From Ollibium composti (GTDB taxonomy: Bacteria > Pseudomonadota > Alphaproteobacteria > Rhizobiales > Rhizobiaceae), in NCBI RefSeq assembly GCF_004801285.1, contig NZ_SSNY01000009.1, positions 124,001 to 188,000 of the forward strand: a stretch of DNA of 64,000 nucleotides, in the 5' to 3' direction. The notes beneath the pieces were generated by a model, which did no database searches, was not told the origin of the DNA, and saw only the letters and a list, made by a program, of their open reading frames with translations. Made by a program: the position numbers and the translations under genes. How positions within the stretch are numbered: the first letter of the stretch is position 1; every line of letters starts with the position of its first letter. Shown one piece after another: positions 49,561 to 59,520 of this stretch.

Positions 49561-50118
49561 CTACCGTCGTTCGATTGGCCGCGCCGGATTGCCGGCCACC
49601 GTCGCGCCCGCCGGCACGTCGCGCGTCACCACGGCTCCTGCGCCGACGATGGCGCCGTCGCCGATGGTCACGCCGCCGAGAATGATCGCACCGCCGCCGA
49701 TCCAGACGTCGTTACCCACCGTGACCGGTCGCGCGATCTCAAGCCCGGCGCGACGGCCTTCGACGGTCCGGTGATGATCCGCGCAATAGATCTGTACGGA
49801 GGGGCCAATCATCGTGTTATCGCCGATCCTGACCGGCGCCGTGTCGAGAACGGTGCAGCCGGCGTTCAGGAAGGTTCGCCTGCCGAGAAAGATGTTGAAG
49901 CCGTAGGGGCAATAGAACGGCGCCTCGATGCGGGCGTTTTCGCCGTCCGAGCCCAGCAGGGCGCGCAAGGCAGGCCCGATGTCGCCGCGCACTATGGGCG
50001 GCAGCGAATTGTGCTCGAACACTGCCGTCTGCGCCGCCGTTCTGAGCGCGTCGAGTTCATCGTCGACGCAGGCATACCATTCGCCCGCCGCCATCTTCTC
50101 GCGTTCGGTCTTCGCCAT
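49561..50118 (-). CDS. Sugar O-acetyltransferase (maltose/galactoside acetyltransferase type)
   Basis: A 185-residue left-handed beta-helix acyltransferase. The N-terminal Mac domain ([22 protein letters not shown]) and hexapeptide repeats ([39 protein letters not shown]) are typical, and the catalytic His lies in IYCADHHRT. It transfers acetyl from acetyl-CoA to sugars; natural substrate uncertain. Single gene, divergent from the phytase-like gene; their gap includes a Pho box, which may act on both. Confidence 0.92.
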   Translation of the reverse strand: MAKTEREKMAAGEWYACVDDELDALRTAAQTAVFEHNSLPPIVRGDIGPALRALLGSDGENARIEAPFYCPYGFNIFLGRRTFLNAGCTVLDTAPVRIGDNTMIGPSVQIYCADHHRTVEGRRAGLEIARPVTVGNDVWIGGGAIILGGVTIGDGAIVGAGAVVTRDVPAGATVAGNPARPIERR

Positions 50119-50197
50119 GCGCGTATCCTGCCTCGCCTGTTGCAGCTTCGCCCATCAAACCGTGCCGGTCCAGAAGGGACCGCACGGCTACGGTGAA

Positions 50198-50226
50198 CTG
50201 TCAGCAAACTTTCACAATCCCTTCAT
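50198..50226 (+). promoter_or_regulatory. Three-unit Pho box upstream of the phytase-like gene
   Basis: CTGTCAG-caaa-CTTTCAC-aatc-CCTTCAT: three 7-bp units in the same orientation with exact 4-bp gaps (11-bp periodicity), matching PhoB consensus CTGTCAT repeats. It lies 56 bp upstream of the ATG at 50282. Binding and phosphate control are inferred from consensus and from the phosphatase-like product. Confidence 0.75.
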
Positions 50227-50281
50227 GCGGCTGAAACATCGCTTGCGCATTGCAGGCTGTTTCAATCGAGAGGGATTTTCG

Positions 50282-52480
50282 ATGTCCATCAAGCCAAGCC
50301 TGCTCGCGCTGGCCGCCGCGCTCGCCGCCTCGGCAATGCCCGCCCATGCCGACATGATGTTCAACCGCGTCGCCACCTTCGCGGTCGCCGACAACCTGCC
50401 GAAGGACGCGGACGCCAAGACCGCCACCTCGTCCGAGATCATTTCCGTATCGGAAGACGGCAACACGCTGGTTTATTCCGACAGCCCCTATGGCGGTATC
50501 GGCTTCATCGACATCACCGACCCGAAGGCGCCCAAGGCGGGTGATTCGATCAAGATGGATGGCGAGCCGACCTCGGTCGTGATTGCCGGCGGCAAGGTTC
50601 TGGTTGCCGTCAACACCTCCGAAAGCAAGGTCAATCCGTCCGGCCAGCTTCGCGTCGTGGACATCGCCACAAAGGCGATAGAAGCTTCCTGTGATCTCGG
50701 CGGCCAGCCGGACTCGGTTGCCGTCAGCAAGGACAAGGCCTGGCTCGCCGTCGCCGTCGAGAACGAACGCGACGAGGACCTGAACGACGGCGCGCTCCCG
50801 CAGATGCCTGCCGGCAACCTGAAGATCGTCGCGCTGAAGGACGGCGCGCCCGATTGCGCCACGATCCGCACGGTCGACTTGACCGGCCTCGCCGAAGTGG
50901 CGCCGGAGGACCCGGAGCCGGAGTTCGTCGCCTTCAACGAAGCCGGCGAGATCGCCGTCACGCTGCAGGAAAACAACCACATCGCCATCGTCGACGCCGC
51001 CAGCGGCAAGGTTACCGCACATTTCTCCGCCGGCTCCGTCGCGCTGGAGAACGTCGACACCAGGAAGGACGGCGCGCTGTCCTTCACCGGCAAGGTCGAG
51101 GCCGCGCCGCGCGAGCCCGATGCGGTTAAGTGGCTGGACAACGACCGTCTCGCCGTCGCCAACGAGGGCGACTGGAAGGGTGGCACGCGCGGCTTCACTG
51201 TCTTTTCCAGGAAGGGCGAAGTGCTTTACGAATCCGGTCCGTCCTTCGAGCACGAGATTGCCCGCGCCGGCCACTATCCCGACAAGCGCAACAAGAAGGG
51301 TGTCGAGCCGGAAGGGCTGGAGTTCGCCGCCTTCGGCGACGACAAGCTGCTGTTCGTTGCCGCCGAGCGCGCTTCCGTCGTCGGCGTCTACAGGATCGGC
51401 GACGCCGACCCGCAGTTCCTCCAGCTCCTGCCCTCCGGCATCGGCCCGGAAGGGCTGGTGGCGATCCCGCAGCGCAACCTGCTCGTCACCGCCAACGAGA
51501 CCGATCTCGGCGAGGACGGCCTCGCCCGCTCGCATGTCATGATCTATGAGCGTACGCAGGCGCCGGCCGCCTATCCGATGATCCTCTCGGCCAATGACGA
51601 TGCCGGCCTGCCGATCGGCTGGGGCGCGCTGTCCGGCCTGTTCGCCGACCCGGACAAACCCGGCACGCTCTATGCCGTGTCGGACTCCTTCTACCGCAAC
51701 GCGCCAGCCATCTTCACGATCGACGCAGCCAGGACGCCGGCGCTGATCGCCGCGAAGACCATCGTCACGCGTGACGGTGCCTCGGCGCAGAAGCTCGACA
51801 TAGAAGGCATCGCCGGCGACGGCGACGGCGGCTTCTGGCTGGCCAACGAAGGCGATCCGGCCAAGCTCGTTCCGCATGCGTTGCTGCATGTCGACGGCAA
51901 AGGCGCAATCAAGGAAGAGATCGGCTTACCCGTTGAATTACTCGCAGGACAAACCCGATTCGGCCTGGAAGGCGTCACCGCCATAGGCGACGGCGACGAC
52001 CGCACGTTGGTGATGGCGATACAGCGCGAATGGAAGGACGACCCGAAGGGCCAGGTCAAGCTGCTCGCCTACAAGCCGAAATCGAAGCAATGGGCGGCGG
52101 TACGCTATCCGCTCGACAAGCCGGAAGGCGGCTGGATGGGCCTGTCGGAAATCGCCGCCCATGACGGCAAGCTCTATATCATCGAGCGCGACAACCTGAT
52201 CGGCAACCTCGCCCGCACCAAGAAGCTCTATGCGGTGGCCATGGACGCCTTCAGGCCGGCGCCGCTGGACGGCGACCTGCCGCTGGTGGAAAAGACGCTG
52301 GTACGCGACCTGCTGCCCGACCTGAAGGCCGCCGCCAGCGGCTATGTCCTCGACAAGGTGGAAAGCTTCACCATCGACCCTGAAGGCAACGCCTTCGTCG
52401 TCACCGACAATGACGGCGTCGACGATTCCTCCGGCGAAACGCTGTTCCTGCGCCTCGGCAACATCGCCGCCGTGAACTGA
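50282..52480 (+). CDS. Secreted esterase-like-phytase family protein with beta-propeller N-terminus
   Basis: A 732-residue exported protein. Signal peptide MSIKPSLLALAAALAASAMP (cut about residue 23). A WD/YVTN-like beta-propeller region (about 30-420) has TSVVIAGGKVLVAVNTSESK and PEPEFVAFNEAGEIAVTLQENN. A C-terminal esterase-like-phytase domain (about 430-725) shows GWGALSGLFADPDKPGTLYAVSD, LDIEGIAGDGDGGFWLANEGD and GLEGVTAIGDG. It probably releases phosphate from organic phosphoesters outside the cytoplasm. A Pho box upstream predicts PhoB control. The ATG at 50282 starts the signal peptide. Confidence 0.85.
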   Translation: MSIKPSLLALAAALAASAMPAHADMMFNRVATFAVADNLPKDADAKTATSSEIISVSEDGNTLVYSDSPYGGIGFIDITDPKAPKAGDSIKMDGEPTSVVIAGGKVLVAVNTSESKVNPSGQLRVVDIATKAIEASCDLGGQPDSVAVSKDKAWLAVAVENERDEDLNDGALPQMPAGNLKIVALKDGAPDCATIRTVDLTGLAEVAPEDPEPEFVAFNEAGEIAVTLQENNHIAIVDAASGKVTAHFSAGSVALENVDTRKDGALSFTGKVEAAPREPDAVKWLDNDRLAVANEGDWKGGTRGFTVFSRKGEVLYESGPSFEHEIARAGHYPDKRNKKGVEPEGLEFAAFGDDKLLFVAAERASVVGVYRIGDADPQFLQLLPSGIGPEGLVAIPQRNLLVTANETDLGEDGLARSHVMIYERTQAPAAYPMILSANDDAGLPIGWGALSGLFADPDKPGTLYAVSDSFYRNAPAIFTIDAARTPALIAAKTIVTRDGASAQKLDIEGIAGDGDGGFWLANEGDPAKLVPHALLHVDGKGAIKEEIGLPVELLAGQTRFGLEGVTAIGDGDDRTLVMAIQREWKDDPKGQVKLLAYKPKSKQWAAVRYPLDKPEGGWMGLSEIAAHDGKLYIIERDNLIGNLARTKKLYAVAMDAFRPAPLDGDLPLVEKTLVRDLLPDLKAAASGYVLDKVESFTIDPEGNAFVVTDNDGVDDSSGETLFLRLGNIAAVN

Positions 52481-52489
52481 CTTGCCGCA

Positions 52490-52515
52490 GCGGGAGGCGG
52501 CCAGCCGCCTCCCGC
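52490..52515 (+). terminator. Hairpin after the phytase-like gene
   Basis: Perfect 11-bp stem GCGGGAGGCGG/CCGCCTCCCGC with a 4-nt CCAG loop, 10 bp after the stop. No U tract is apparent, so termination strength is uncertain. Confidence 0.5.
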
Positions 52516-52614
52516 AATCGTCACTCGGTGGGCGGTCAGCAGAAAGCCCGCCTTTGGACCACTCGACACCGGCCTCACAAACGGGCAAGGCTTCCCGCCG
52601 AACAGGAGGCCGCG

Positions 52615-53661
52615 ATGAAGAAGTCCGTCGAGCGTATTGAAGGCGACACCGAAGGCGTTGCCTACGAATTTCCGGTTCTTCGTTTCGAGGGCTCGGACAA
52701 GGCCGCTCCCCGCGCCTATCTGCAGGCCGCGCTGCATGCCGGCGAACTGCCGGGCACCGTCGCCATCGACGCGCTGATGCCGATGCTTCTCAAAGCCGAG
52801 GCCGAAGGGCGCATCCTGGGTGCGCTGACCATCGTGCCATGGGCCAATCCGATCGGACGCGCGCAATACCAGTTCGGCGACCACCAGGGCCGCTTCCATT
52901 CCGGCACCCGCGTCAACTTCAACCGCGACTTTCCGCTGGTGGACCGGCCGGACCCTGCCCTGTTGCCGGACACCACCCACGCCACCGTCGACCAGAAGCT
53001 GAAGGCGCGGCTGCTCTCGCTGTCGCTCGGCCACGATATCGTGCTCGACCTGCACTGCGACGACGAAGGCCTGCCCTATCTCTACGTGCCGGCCGAACTC
53101 TGGCCGGCCATGGCCGACTGTGCCGCAGCCATGGGCGTGGCCGCCGTGCTTCTGTGGCAGGGCGAAAGCGGAGCCGCCTTCGAGGAGGCCTCCGTCCACC
53201 CGCATCTCGCGGCAGGCGGCCCGCTCGACCGCGTCGTCGTCACAACCGTCGAATATCGCGGCGTCGCCGATGTCGACCGCGCCACAGCCGAAGGCGATGC
53301 CGCCGGCCTCTATCGCCTGCTGGTGGCACGCGGCGTCGTCGCCGACCCGTCCGTGCCCGCGCCCGGCCCCTTCAAGGGCGTGGTCACGCCGCTGGAAAAC
53401 ATCGACATGATGCCGGCGCCGCAGGCCGGCGCCGTCCTCTACGACGTCAAACCGGGCGACCGCGTGAAGAAGGGCGACCGCCTTGCGACGGTCGTCCATC
53501 GCCCCGGCGAGCAGGGCGGCCATGCCGAGGTGTTCGCGCCGCAGGACGGCACCATCCTCACCCGCCGCTCGCACCGCATCACCCGCGCCGGCGACGACCT
53601 GGTGAAGCTGCTGGGCGGCGCGCGCAGCACGGACGCACGCGCAGGCGCGCTGGAAGACTGA
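52615..53661 (+). CDS. Succinylglutamate desuccinylase/aspartoacylase-family metallohydrolase
   Basis: A 348-residue zinc hydrolase of the AstE/AspA branch of the M14 carboxypeptidase fold. Zinc ligands His41 and Glu44 (LHAGELPG) and His147 (VLDLHCDD) are visible. Substrate-binding [14 protein letters not shown] residues lie in [16 protein letters not shown]-terminal lipoyl-like beta barrel has [20 protein letters not shown]. It deacylates an N-acyl amino acid or amide; substrate unknown. ATG 52615 follows ACAGGAGG. Its gene neighbours do not reveal a pathway. Confidence 0.88.
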   Translation: MKKSVERIEGDTEGVAYEFPVLRFEGSDKAAPRAYLQAALHAGELPGTVAIDALMPMLLKAEAEGRILGALTIVPWANPIGRAQYQFGDHQGRFHSGTRVNFNRDFPLVDRPDPALLPDTTHATVDQKLKARLLSLSLGHDIVLDLHCDDEGLPYLYVPAELWPAMADCAAAMGVAAVLLWQGESGAAFEEASVHPHLAAGGPLDRVVVTTVEYRGVADVDRATAEGDAAGLYRLLVARGVVADPSVPAPGPFKGVVTPLENIDMMPAPQAGAVLYDVKPGDRVKKGDRLATVVHRPGEQGGHAEVFAPQDGTILTRRSHRITRAGDDLVKLLGGARSTDARAGALED

Positions 53662-53831
53662 CGACACGCGCTTCTTCACGCGAAATCGCGGCGATTTACA
53701 ATTCCGTGAGCGGATGACGCTTGCACGGAATTTGCCGCATTCGTGCCACAAAGCGGTCCATCCTCCGCCGGCACGAAGTCGCCAAGGCTTTGCAAACAAA
53801 TGTGATTTCAACTTTATGCGGGGAGGCACGC

Positions 53832-55058
53832 GTGGTTCCTGCACGCTTTCGTTCGTCTTTAAATACCCCTTCGAAATTGCTTGCCGCGACCGTCGTCGCC
53901 ATCGGGCTCGGCCTCGCAACGGCACCGCCGGTATGGGCCCAGTCGGCCGGCGCTGCGGCCGCCCAACAGGCGCCCGCCGGCCTGTGGCTGACCACGCGCT
54001 ACCCGGATTTTTCCGCCCAGGCGGGCAAGAGCATCTCCGTCGACGTCACCCTTTCCAACCACGGCCTGCCGCCGCAGCGCATCGACCTCGGTCTCGACGG
54101 ATTGCCGGCCGGCTGGAGCTGGGAGATCGACGGCGGCGGCAAACCGGTGCGCGCGGCGATCGCGGCGGCCGATTCCACGGTCGACCTGACGCTGAAGCTC
54201 ACCCCGCCAGCCGATGCGAACGCCGACAAGCCCGTCGCCTTCGCGCTGACCGGCAAGGGCGACGGCCAGTCGCTCAGCCTGCCGCTATCGCTGACGCTGA
54301 CGAAAACCGAACCCGCCAAGCTCACCATGGAGCCGAAGCTGCCGGCGCTGCGCGGCACCGCCAAATCCGCCTTCGACTATCAGGTGGACGTCAAGAACGA
54401 CGGCCAGGAGGACACCACCGTCAACCTGCTTTCCAAGGCACCGGACGGTTTCCAGGTCACCTTCAAGGAAGGCTACGGCTCGCAGGAACTGACCAGCCTG
54501 CCGCTGAAGGCCGGCGAATCGAAGGAGCTGAAAGTTTCCGTCCAACCGCCCGACAGCGCCCAGGCCGGTCAATATCCGGTCGAAGTGGCGGCCGCCGCCG
54601 GCGACATTTCGGCCAACGCCAAGCTGATGCTCGACATCACCGGGCGCCCGACCGTCGCGCTCACCGGCCCCGAAGGCAGGCTTTCCGGCGACGCCACCGC
54701 CGGGCAGGAGCGAACCTTCACCTTCACCTTGCGGAATTCGGGCTCGGCGCCGGCACGCGACGTCGCTCTCTCCGCCAGCCCGCCGTCCGGCTGGAAGGTC
54801 GCCTTCAACCCCGAGAAGGTGGACGACATCGAGCCGGGTCAGGACGCCAGCGTCGCCGTCTCCATGACGCCTTCGCAGCAGGCCATCGCCGGCGACTACA
54901 TGGTCTCGGTCCGCGCCAACGGCCCGGGCGCTTCCGACAGCGCCAATTTCCGCGTCACCGTGCGCACCTCGACTCTGTGGGGCGTCACCGGGCTGGCCGT
55001 CATCGGCATCGCCGTGCTGGTGCTGGGCTTCGCCGTCGCCAGGTATGGCCGCAGATGA
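53832..55058 (+). CDS. NEW3-domain exported membrane protein
   Basis: A 408-residue protein. Signal peptide (about 1-43, ending WAQSAGA), three Ig/NEW3-like beta-sandwich repeats (about 60-370; [33 protein letters not shown] segments recur) and a C-terminal anchor helix [21 protein letters not shown]3 (NPCBM-associated) domains often bind envelope ligands. The GTG at 53832 is chosen because GGGGAGG lies 8 bp upstream; a longer ORF from 53721 would lack an SD. Its stop overlaps the ABC ATPase start, so they form one exporter unit. Confidence 0.82.
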   Translation: MVPARFRSSLNTPSKLLAATVVAIGLGLATAPPVWAQSAGAAAAQQAPAGLWLTTRYPDFSAQAGKSISVDVTLSNHGLPPQRIDLGLDGLPAGWSWEIDGGGKPVRAAIAAADSTVDLTLKLTPPADANADKPVAFALTGKGDGQSLSLPLSLTLTKTEPAKLTMEPKLPALRGTAKSAFDYQVDVKNDGQEDTTVNLLSKAPDGFQVTFKEGYGSQELTSLPLKAGESKELKVSVQPPDSAQAGQYPVEVAAAAGDISANAKLMLDITGRPTVALTGPEGRLSGDATAGQERTFTFTLRNSGSAPARDVALSASPPSGWKVAFNPEKVDDIEPGQDASVAVSMTPSQQAIAGDYMVSVRANGPGASDSANFRVTVRTSTLWGVTGLAVIGIAVLVLGFAVARYGRR

Positions 55059-56008
55059 GCGCCGCCGAAGCCCCCGTCATCGAAGCCGGCGGCCTGACCA
55101 AGCGCTACGGCCGCTTCACCGCCGTCGACGGCATCGATCTTGCCGTGAACAAGGGGGAGGTGTTCGGCCTGCTCGGGCCGAACGGCTCAGGCAAGACCAC
55201 CACGATCCTGCTCCTGCTCGGCCTCACCGAACCGAGCGCCGGCACCATCCGCGTGCTGGGGCTCGATCCCCTGCGCAAGCCGCTGTCGGTCAAGCGCCGC
55301 GTCGGCTATCTGCCGGACCAGATCGGCTTCTACGATCACCTGAGCGCCGAGGAGAACCTTGCCTATTCGGCGCGGCTCGCCGGCCTTGCATCCGCCGAGG
55401 CCAACAGGCGCATCAGCGACGCACTGGCGCGCGTGCGGCTTTCCGACGTGCGCGGCAAGCGTGTGGCGACCTATTCGCGCGGCATGCGCCAGCGGCTCGG
55501 CCTCGCCGAAGTGCTGGCCAAGGGCTCCGAGATCGCCATCCTCGACGAGCCGACCTCCGGGCTGGACCCGCAGTCGACTCAGGAACTTCTGGAACTCATC
55601 CGCGAACTTGCCGCCGACGGCGTCACCATCGTGCTGTCTTCGCATCTGCTGGCCATGATGCAGTCGCTGTGCGACCGCGTCGCCCTGTTCAGCCGTGGCC
55701 GCATCGGCCTGATCGGCAAGGTGGCCGACCTGACCGCCGACGTGCTGGGCGGCACGCATGTGGTCGAGGTCGAGGCCGACGGCATCGACCTCGCGGCAGT
55801 CCTGAAGGACGCGCCCCACATCGCCGCCGTGACGCCGCTGAGGGCCGGCCGCTGGCGCGTCGACGCCGATGCCGACGTGCGCGCCGACATCGCCCACCGC
55901 ACCGTGCAGGCCGGAGGGGCGCTTTCCGGGATGACCATCCGCCAGTCCAGCCTCGACGAGGTCTACGCGCGTTTCTTCGAGGGAGAAGACCATGACCAGG
56001 CAGCGTGA
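55055..56008 (+). CDS. ABC transporter ATP-binding subunit (NosF/DrrA-like)
   Basis: A 317-residue ATPase. Walker [19 protein letters not shown]-loop segment [25 protein letters not shown], signature [15 protein letters not shown] (Ser-Arg-Gly variant of LSGGQ), and Walker [14 protein letters not shown] are visible. A C-terminal domain of about 90 residues with [13 protein letters not shown] completes the NosF/DrrA pattern. It pairs with the downstream ABC-2 permease and is translationally coupled to the NEW3 protein upstream (ATGA). Substrate unknown. Confidence 0.9.
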   Translation: MSAAEAPVIEAGGLTKRYGRFTAVDGIDLAVNKGEVFGLLGPNGSGKTTTILLLLGLTEPSAGTIRVLGLDPLRKPLSVKRRVGYLPDQIGFYDHLSAEENLAYSARLAGLASAEANRRISDALARVRLSDVRGKRVATYSRGMRQRLGLAEVLAKGSEIAILDEPTSGLDPQSTQELLELIRELAADGVTIVLSSHLLAMMQSLCDRVALFSRGRIGLIGKVADLTADVLGGTHVVEVEADGIDLAAVLKDAPHIAAVTPLRAGRWRVDADADVRADIAHRTVQAGGALSGMTIRQSSLDEVYARFFEGEDHDQAA

Positions 56009-56951
56009 GGGCTCGCCCTTCGCCGGGCTGTCGACGGTGGCGCTGAAGGAAGCCGCCGACCATATGAATTCGGCCCGCATCCATCTGGTGATGCTTCTGG
56101 TGATCCTCACCGCCATCGGCTCGGTCTATGCCGCGATCGGCCAGATCAAGGCGACCATCGGCGAGGACCAGTTCCTGTTCCTGCGCCTGTTCACCACCGC
56201 ACAGCAGCCCTTGCCCTCCTTCGTCTCCTTCCTCGGCTTCCTCATCCCGCTGGTGGCGATCGCGCTCGGCTTCGACGCCATCAACGGCGAATACAGCCGC
56301 CGCACGCTGTCGCGCGTGCTGTCGCAACCGATCTACCGCGACGCGCTGCTGACGGGAAAATTCCTCGGCGGCCTGATCGTCATCGCCATCTGCCTGCTGA
56401 CGCTGTGGCTGTTGGTGACCGGGCTCGGCATCCTCTCGCTCGGCCTGCCGCCGGGCGGCGAGGAGATCGCGCGCGGACTGGCCTTCCTGTTCGCTTCCTT
56501 CGTCTATGCCGGCGTGTGGCTGGCCGTGGCGATGGCCTTCTCGACGCTGGTGAAATCGCCCGCGACCTCGGCGCTGTGCGCGCTGACACTGTGGCTGGTC
56601 TTCACCGTGTTCTGGCCGATGCTGACGCCGCTGGTCGCCGGCGCCGTCGCGCCCGTCGACCTGCTCGATCCGATGACGGCTGTCCACCAGATCGCCGTAC
56701 AGCAGGGGCTGGCGCGCATTTCGCCGAACGTCCTTTACGGCGAGGCGACGCTTGCTCTGCTCAACCCCGCCACCCGCTCGCTCGGCCTGCTCTTTCCCTC
56801 GCAGCTGAGCGGGGCGCTGATGGGCGCGCCCTTGCCGCTGTCGGCCAGCCTCGCTTTGGTCTGGCCGCAGATCGCCGGCATGATCGCGGCTCTCATCGTG
56901 CTGTTCACCATCGCCTACGTGTCGTTCCAGCGGCAGGAGATCCGGGCGTAG
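55992..56951 (+). CDS. ABC-2 type transporter permease (NosY-like)
   Basis: A 319-residue ABC-2 permease with about six membrane helices: [59 protein letters not shown] and others. [24 protein letters not shown] is the cytoplasmic coupling loop common to NosY-type permeases. It overlaps the ATPase gene by 17 bp and completes a three-gene exporter with the NEW3 protein. Possible roles include copper-centre maturation or envelope lipid/glycan export; no nos genes lie nearby. Confidence 0.9.
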   Translation: MTRQREGSPFAGLSTVALKEAADHMNSARIHLVMLLVILTAIGSVYAAIGQIKATIGEDQFLFLRLFTTAQQPLPSFVSFLGFLIPLVAIALGFDAINGEYSRRTLSRVLSQPIYRDALLTGKFLGGLIVIAICLLTLWLLVTGLGILSLGLPPGGEEIARGLAFLFASFVYAGVWLAVAMAFSTLVKSPATSALCALTLWLVFTVFWPMLTPLVAGAVAPVDLLDPMTAVHQIAVQQGLARISPNVLYGEATLALLNPATRSLGLLFPSQLSGALMGAPLPLSASLALVWPQIAGMIAALIVLFTIAYVSFQRQEIRA

Positions 56952-56956
56952 GACAC

Positions 56957-57120
56957 TGGCGGCTCCCTCCCCTTGAGGGGAGGGTGGCCCGCGCAGCGGG
57001 TCGGGAGGGGTAACCTCAACCACTCCAGCCTAAGAACAAATGTTGGCGCACTGCCGCGGCGACCCTCCCGGCAGGCCTACGGCGTGCCACCTTCCCCTCA
57101 AGGGGGAGGGAGCCGCCAGC
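56957..57120. repeat. Long near-perfect inverted repeat before the trp leader
   Basis: Left arm 56957-56989 and right arm 57087-57120 are inverted copies with one mismatch and one single-base indel over 33-34 bp, both containing CCTCCCC-TTGA-GGGGAGG. The central 97 nt carries a further pairing (GGGAGGGGT / ACCCTCCC). It resembles the 27695-27787 element. It lies between the ABC permease stop and the trp leader. Confidence 0.8.
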
Positions 57121-57170
57121 CCCGTATCAAATCTCTTGCCCTGCCCTGCGTTCGCCGCTAAGGAAAACCC

Positions 57171-57215
57171 ATGAGCATTCGTTCGATCAACTCGATCTGG
57201 TGGTGGGCCTGCTGA
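57171..57215 (+). CDS. trpL: trp operon leader peptide (WWW)
   Basis: A 14-codon reading frame [14 protein letters not shown] followed by TGA. Three consecutive Trp codons (TGGTGGTGG) sit near the end, directly upstream of alternative hairpins and trpE(G). This is the classic rhizobial trpE(G) attenuator arrangement: ribosome stalling at Trp codons under tryptophan shortage favours the antiterminator. AAGGAAAA precedes the ATG. Confidence 0.95.
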   Translation: MSIRSINSIWWWAC

Positions 57216-57217
57216 CA

Positions 57218-57282
57218 GCGGCCGCCGAACGCATGCGCGTGAAAATCAGGGATGGCCGCAGGAGAAGTCCGGCGGCCTTTTT
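57218..57282 (+). promoter_or_regulatory. trp attenuator: antiterminator and terminator segments
   Basis: The terminator hairpin is formed by GGCCGCAGGA (57254-57263) and TCCGGCGGCC (57268-57277, one A-G mismatch), loop GAAG, then TTTTT (57278-57282). A competing segment GCGGCC at 57218-57223, three bases after the leader stop, can pair with GGCCGC (57254-57259) to form the antiterminator. The pairings are read directly; regulation is by analogy with characterised trp attenuators. Confidence 0.9.
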
Positions 57283-57330
57283 GTTTCCAGAATCGCCTCC
57301 GGACCTCCACGGCGGAACAAGGAGACGGCA

Positions 57331-59520
57331 ATGACGGTGGAAATCCTGGAAAACGGCGGTGAGCGATTCGTCACGGCCGGCGGCATCGCGATCACCCGCG
57401 AACGCCACGAAAAACCCTATGCCGGCGCCATCGACGCCTATCTCGAAGGCCTCAATGCGCGGCGCGGCGCGGTCTTTTCCTCCAACTACGAATATCCCGG
57501 CCGCTACACCCGCTGGGACACCGCCATCATCGATCCGCCGCTGGTGATTTCGGCGCGCGGCCGCGCAATGAAGATCGAGGCGCTGAACAGGCGCGGCGAG
57601 GTCATGCTGCCCGCCATAGAGCGCGTGCTGCGCAAGGAAAAGGCCGTCGGCTTTACCGATGCGACGAAGCGATTGCTGGCGCTGACGGTCGCTGAGCCCG
57701 GCCATGTCTACGCCGAGGAGGAGCGCAGCCGCGCGCCTTCCGTCTTTACCGTGCTGCGTGCCGTAACCGCCCTGTTCCACACCGATCAGGACGCCAATCT
57801 CGGCCTTTACGGCGCCTTCGGCTACGACCTCGCCTTCCAGTTCGATCCGGTCGCCTACAAGCTCAAGCGGGCCGAGAGCCAGCGCGACCTGGTGCTTTAC
57901 CTGCCCGACGAGATCCTCGTCGTCGACCACTATTCGGCGAAGGCCTGGACCGACCGCTACGACTATTCCGGCGAGGATTTTTCCACAACCGGCCTGCCGC
58001 GCGACGGCGCTGTCCAGCCGTTCAAACCGTCCGACCGCATCCCGCCGCGCGGCGACCATGAGCCGGGCGAATACGCCAATCTGGTCCGGCGCGCCTTCGA
58101 CAGCTTCAAGCGCGGCGACCTGTTCGAAGTCGTGCCCGGCCAGATGTTCTACGAGCGCTGCGAGACGGAACCGTCTGCCATTTCGCGGCGGCTGAAGACC
58201 ATCAATCCCTCGCCCTATTCCTTCTTCATCAACCTCGGCGAGAACGAATACCTGGTCGGCGCTTCGCCGGAGATGTTCGTGCGCGTCAACGGTCGCCGCG
58301 TCGAGACCTGCCCGATCTCCGGCACCATCAAGCGCGGCGACGACGCCATCTCGGATCACGAGCAGATCCTGAAACTGCTCAACTCCAAGAAGGACGAGAG
58401 CGAGCTCACCATGTGCTCGGACGTCGACCGCAACGACAAGAGCCGGGTTTGCGAGCCGGGCTCCGTGCGCGTCATCGGCCGCCGCCAGATCGAGATGTAT
58501 TCGCGCCTCATCCACACCGTCGACCACATCGAGGGCCGGCTGCGCGAAGGCATGGACGCCTTCGACGCCTTCCTCACCCATGCCTGGGCCGTCACTGTCA
58601 CCGGCGCGCCGAAACTGTGGGCGATGCGCTTCATCGAGAACAACGAGAAGAGCCCGCGCGCCTGGTACGGCGGCGCCATCGGCATGGTGCATTTCAACGG
58701 CGACCTGAATACCGGCTTGACGCTGCGCACCATCCGCATCAAGGACGGCATAGCCGAGGTGCGCGCCGGCGCGACGCTGCTCTTCGATTCCGTCCCCGAG
58801 GACGAGGAAGCCGAAACCGAACTGAAGGCATCCGCCATGCTTGCCGCCATCCGCGACGCCAAAGCCGGCAACGCCGCCACTACCGAGCGCGCCACAGCGC
58901 GCGTCGGCGAAGGCGTCACCGTCCTGCTGGTCGACCACGAGGACAGCTTCGTCCATACGCTCGCCAACTACTTCCGCCAGACCGGCGCCAACGTCTCCAC
59001 CGTGCGTTCGCCGGTGCCGGAAGACCTGTTCGACCGGCTGAAGCCCGACCTTGTCGTGCTTTCTCCCGGTCCCGGCACGCCGAAGGATTTCGATACCGCA
59101 GCCACCATCAGGAAAGCGCGCGAGCGCCGGTTGCCGATCTTCGGCGTCTGCCTCGGCCTGCAGGCGCTGGCAGAAGCCTATGGCGGCGAGTTGCGCCAGC
59201 TTGCCGTGCCGATGCACGGCAAGCCCTCGCGCATCAAGATCTCGAAGCCGGGCATCGTCTTTTCCGGCCTGCCGAAGGAAGTCACCGTCGGCCGCTATCA
59301 TTCGATCTTCGCCGATCCGGCAAAGCTGCCGGCGGACTTCGAAGTGACGGCGGAAAGCGAGGACGGCACCATCATGGCCTTCGAGCATCGCAAGGAACCG
59401 GTCGCCGCCGTGCAATTCCATCCCGAATCGATCATGACGCTGGGCGGCGACGCCGGCATGCGCATGATCGAGAACGTGGTGGCGCACCTGTCGCGCAAGG
59501 CGAAGGAAAAAGCGGCATAG
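57331..59520 (+). CDS. trpE(G): Anthranilate synthase, fused components I and II
   Basis: A 729-residue TrpE-TrpG fusion, the rhizobial form. The TrpE part (about 1-510) contains [32 protein letters not shown], the [10 protein letters not shown] segment and [16 protein letters not shown]. The TrpG glutaminase part (about 530-725) has nucleophile Cys607 in [21 protein letters not shown] and the His-Glu pair in QFHPESIM. It makes anthranilate from chorismate and glutamine, the first committed tryptophan step. AAGGAG precedes the ATG and a Trp attenuator lies directly upstream. Length matches characterised rhizobial TrpE(G) proteins. Confidence 0.97.
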   Translation: MTVEILENGGERFVTAGGIAITRERHEKPYAGAIDAYLEGLNARRGAVFSSNYEYPGRYTRWDTAIIDPPLVISARGRAMKIEALNRRGEVMLPAIERVLRKEKAVGFTDATKRLLALTVAEPGHVYAEEERSRAPSVFTVLRAVTALFHTDQDANLGLYGAFGYDLAFQFDPVAYKLKRAESQRDLVLYLPDEILVVDHYSAKAWTDRYDYSGEDFSTTGLPRDGAVQPFKPSDRIPPRGDHEPGEYANLVRRAFDSFKRGDLFEVVPGQMFYERCETEPSAISRRLKTINPSPYSFFINLGENEYLVGASPEMFVRVNGRRVETCPISGTIKRGDDAISDHEQILKLLNSKKDESELTMCSDVDRNDKSRVCEPGSVRVIGRRQIEMYSRLIHTVDHIEGRLREGMDAFDAFLTHAWAVTVTGAPKLWAMRFIENNEKSPRAWYGGAIGMVHFNGDLNTGLTLRTIRIKDGIAEVRAGATLLFDSVPEDEEAETELKASAMLAAIRDAKAGNAATTERATARVGEGVTVLLVDHEDSFVHTLANYFRQTGANVSTVRSPVPEDLFDRLKPDLVVLSPGPGTPKDFDTAATIRKARERRLPIFGVCLGLQALAEAYGGELRQLAVPMHGKPSRIKISKPGIVFSGLPKEVTVGRYHSIFADPAKLPADFEVTAESEDGTIMAFEHRKEPVAAVQFHPESIMTLGGDAGMRMIENVVAHLSRKAKEKAA

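Noticed and set aside
53714..56008. 764-codon frame joining the NEW3 region to the ABC ATPase
   Set aside because: The first part is out of frame with the NEW3 protein and low-complexity Arg-rich; only the part from 55055 is the true ATPase.
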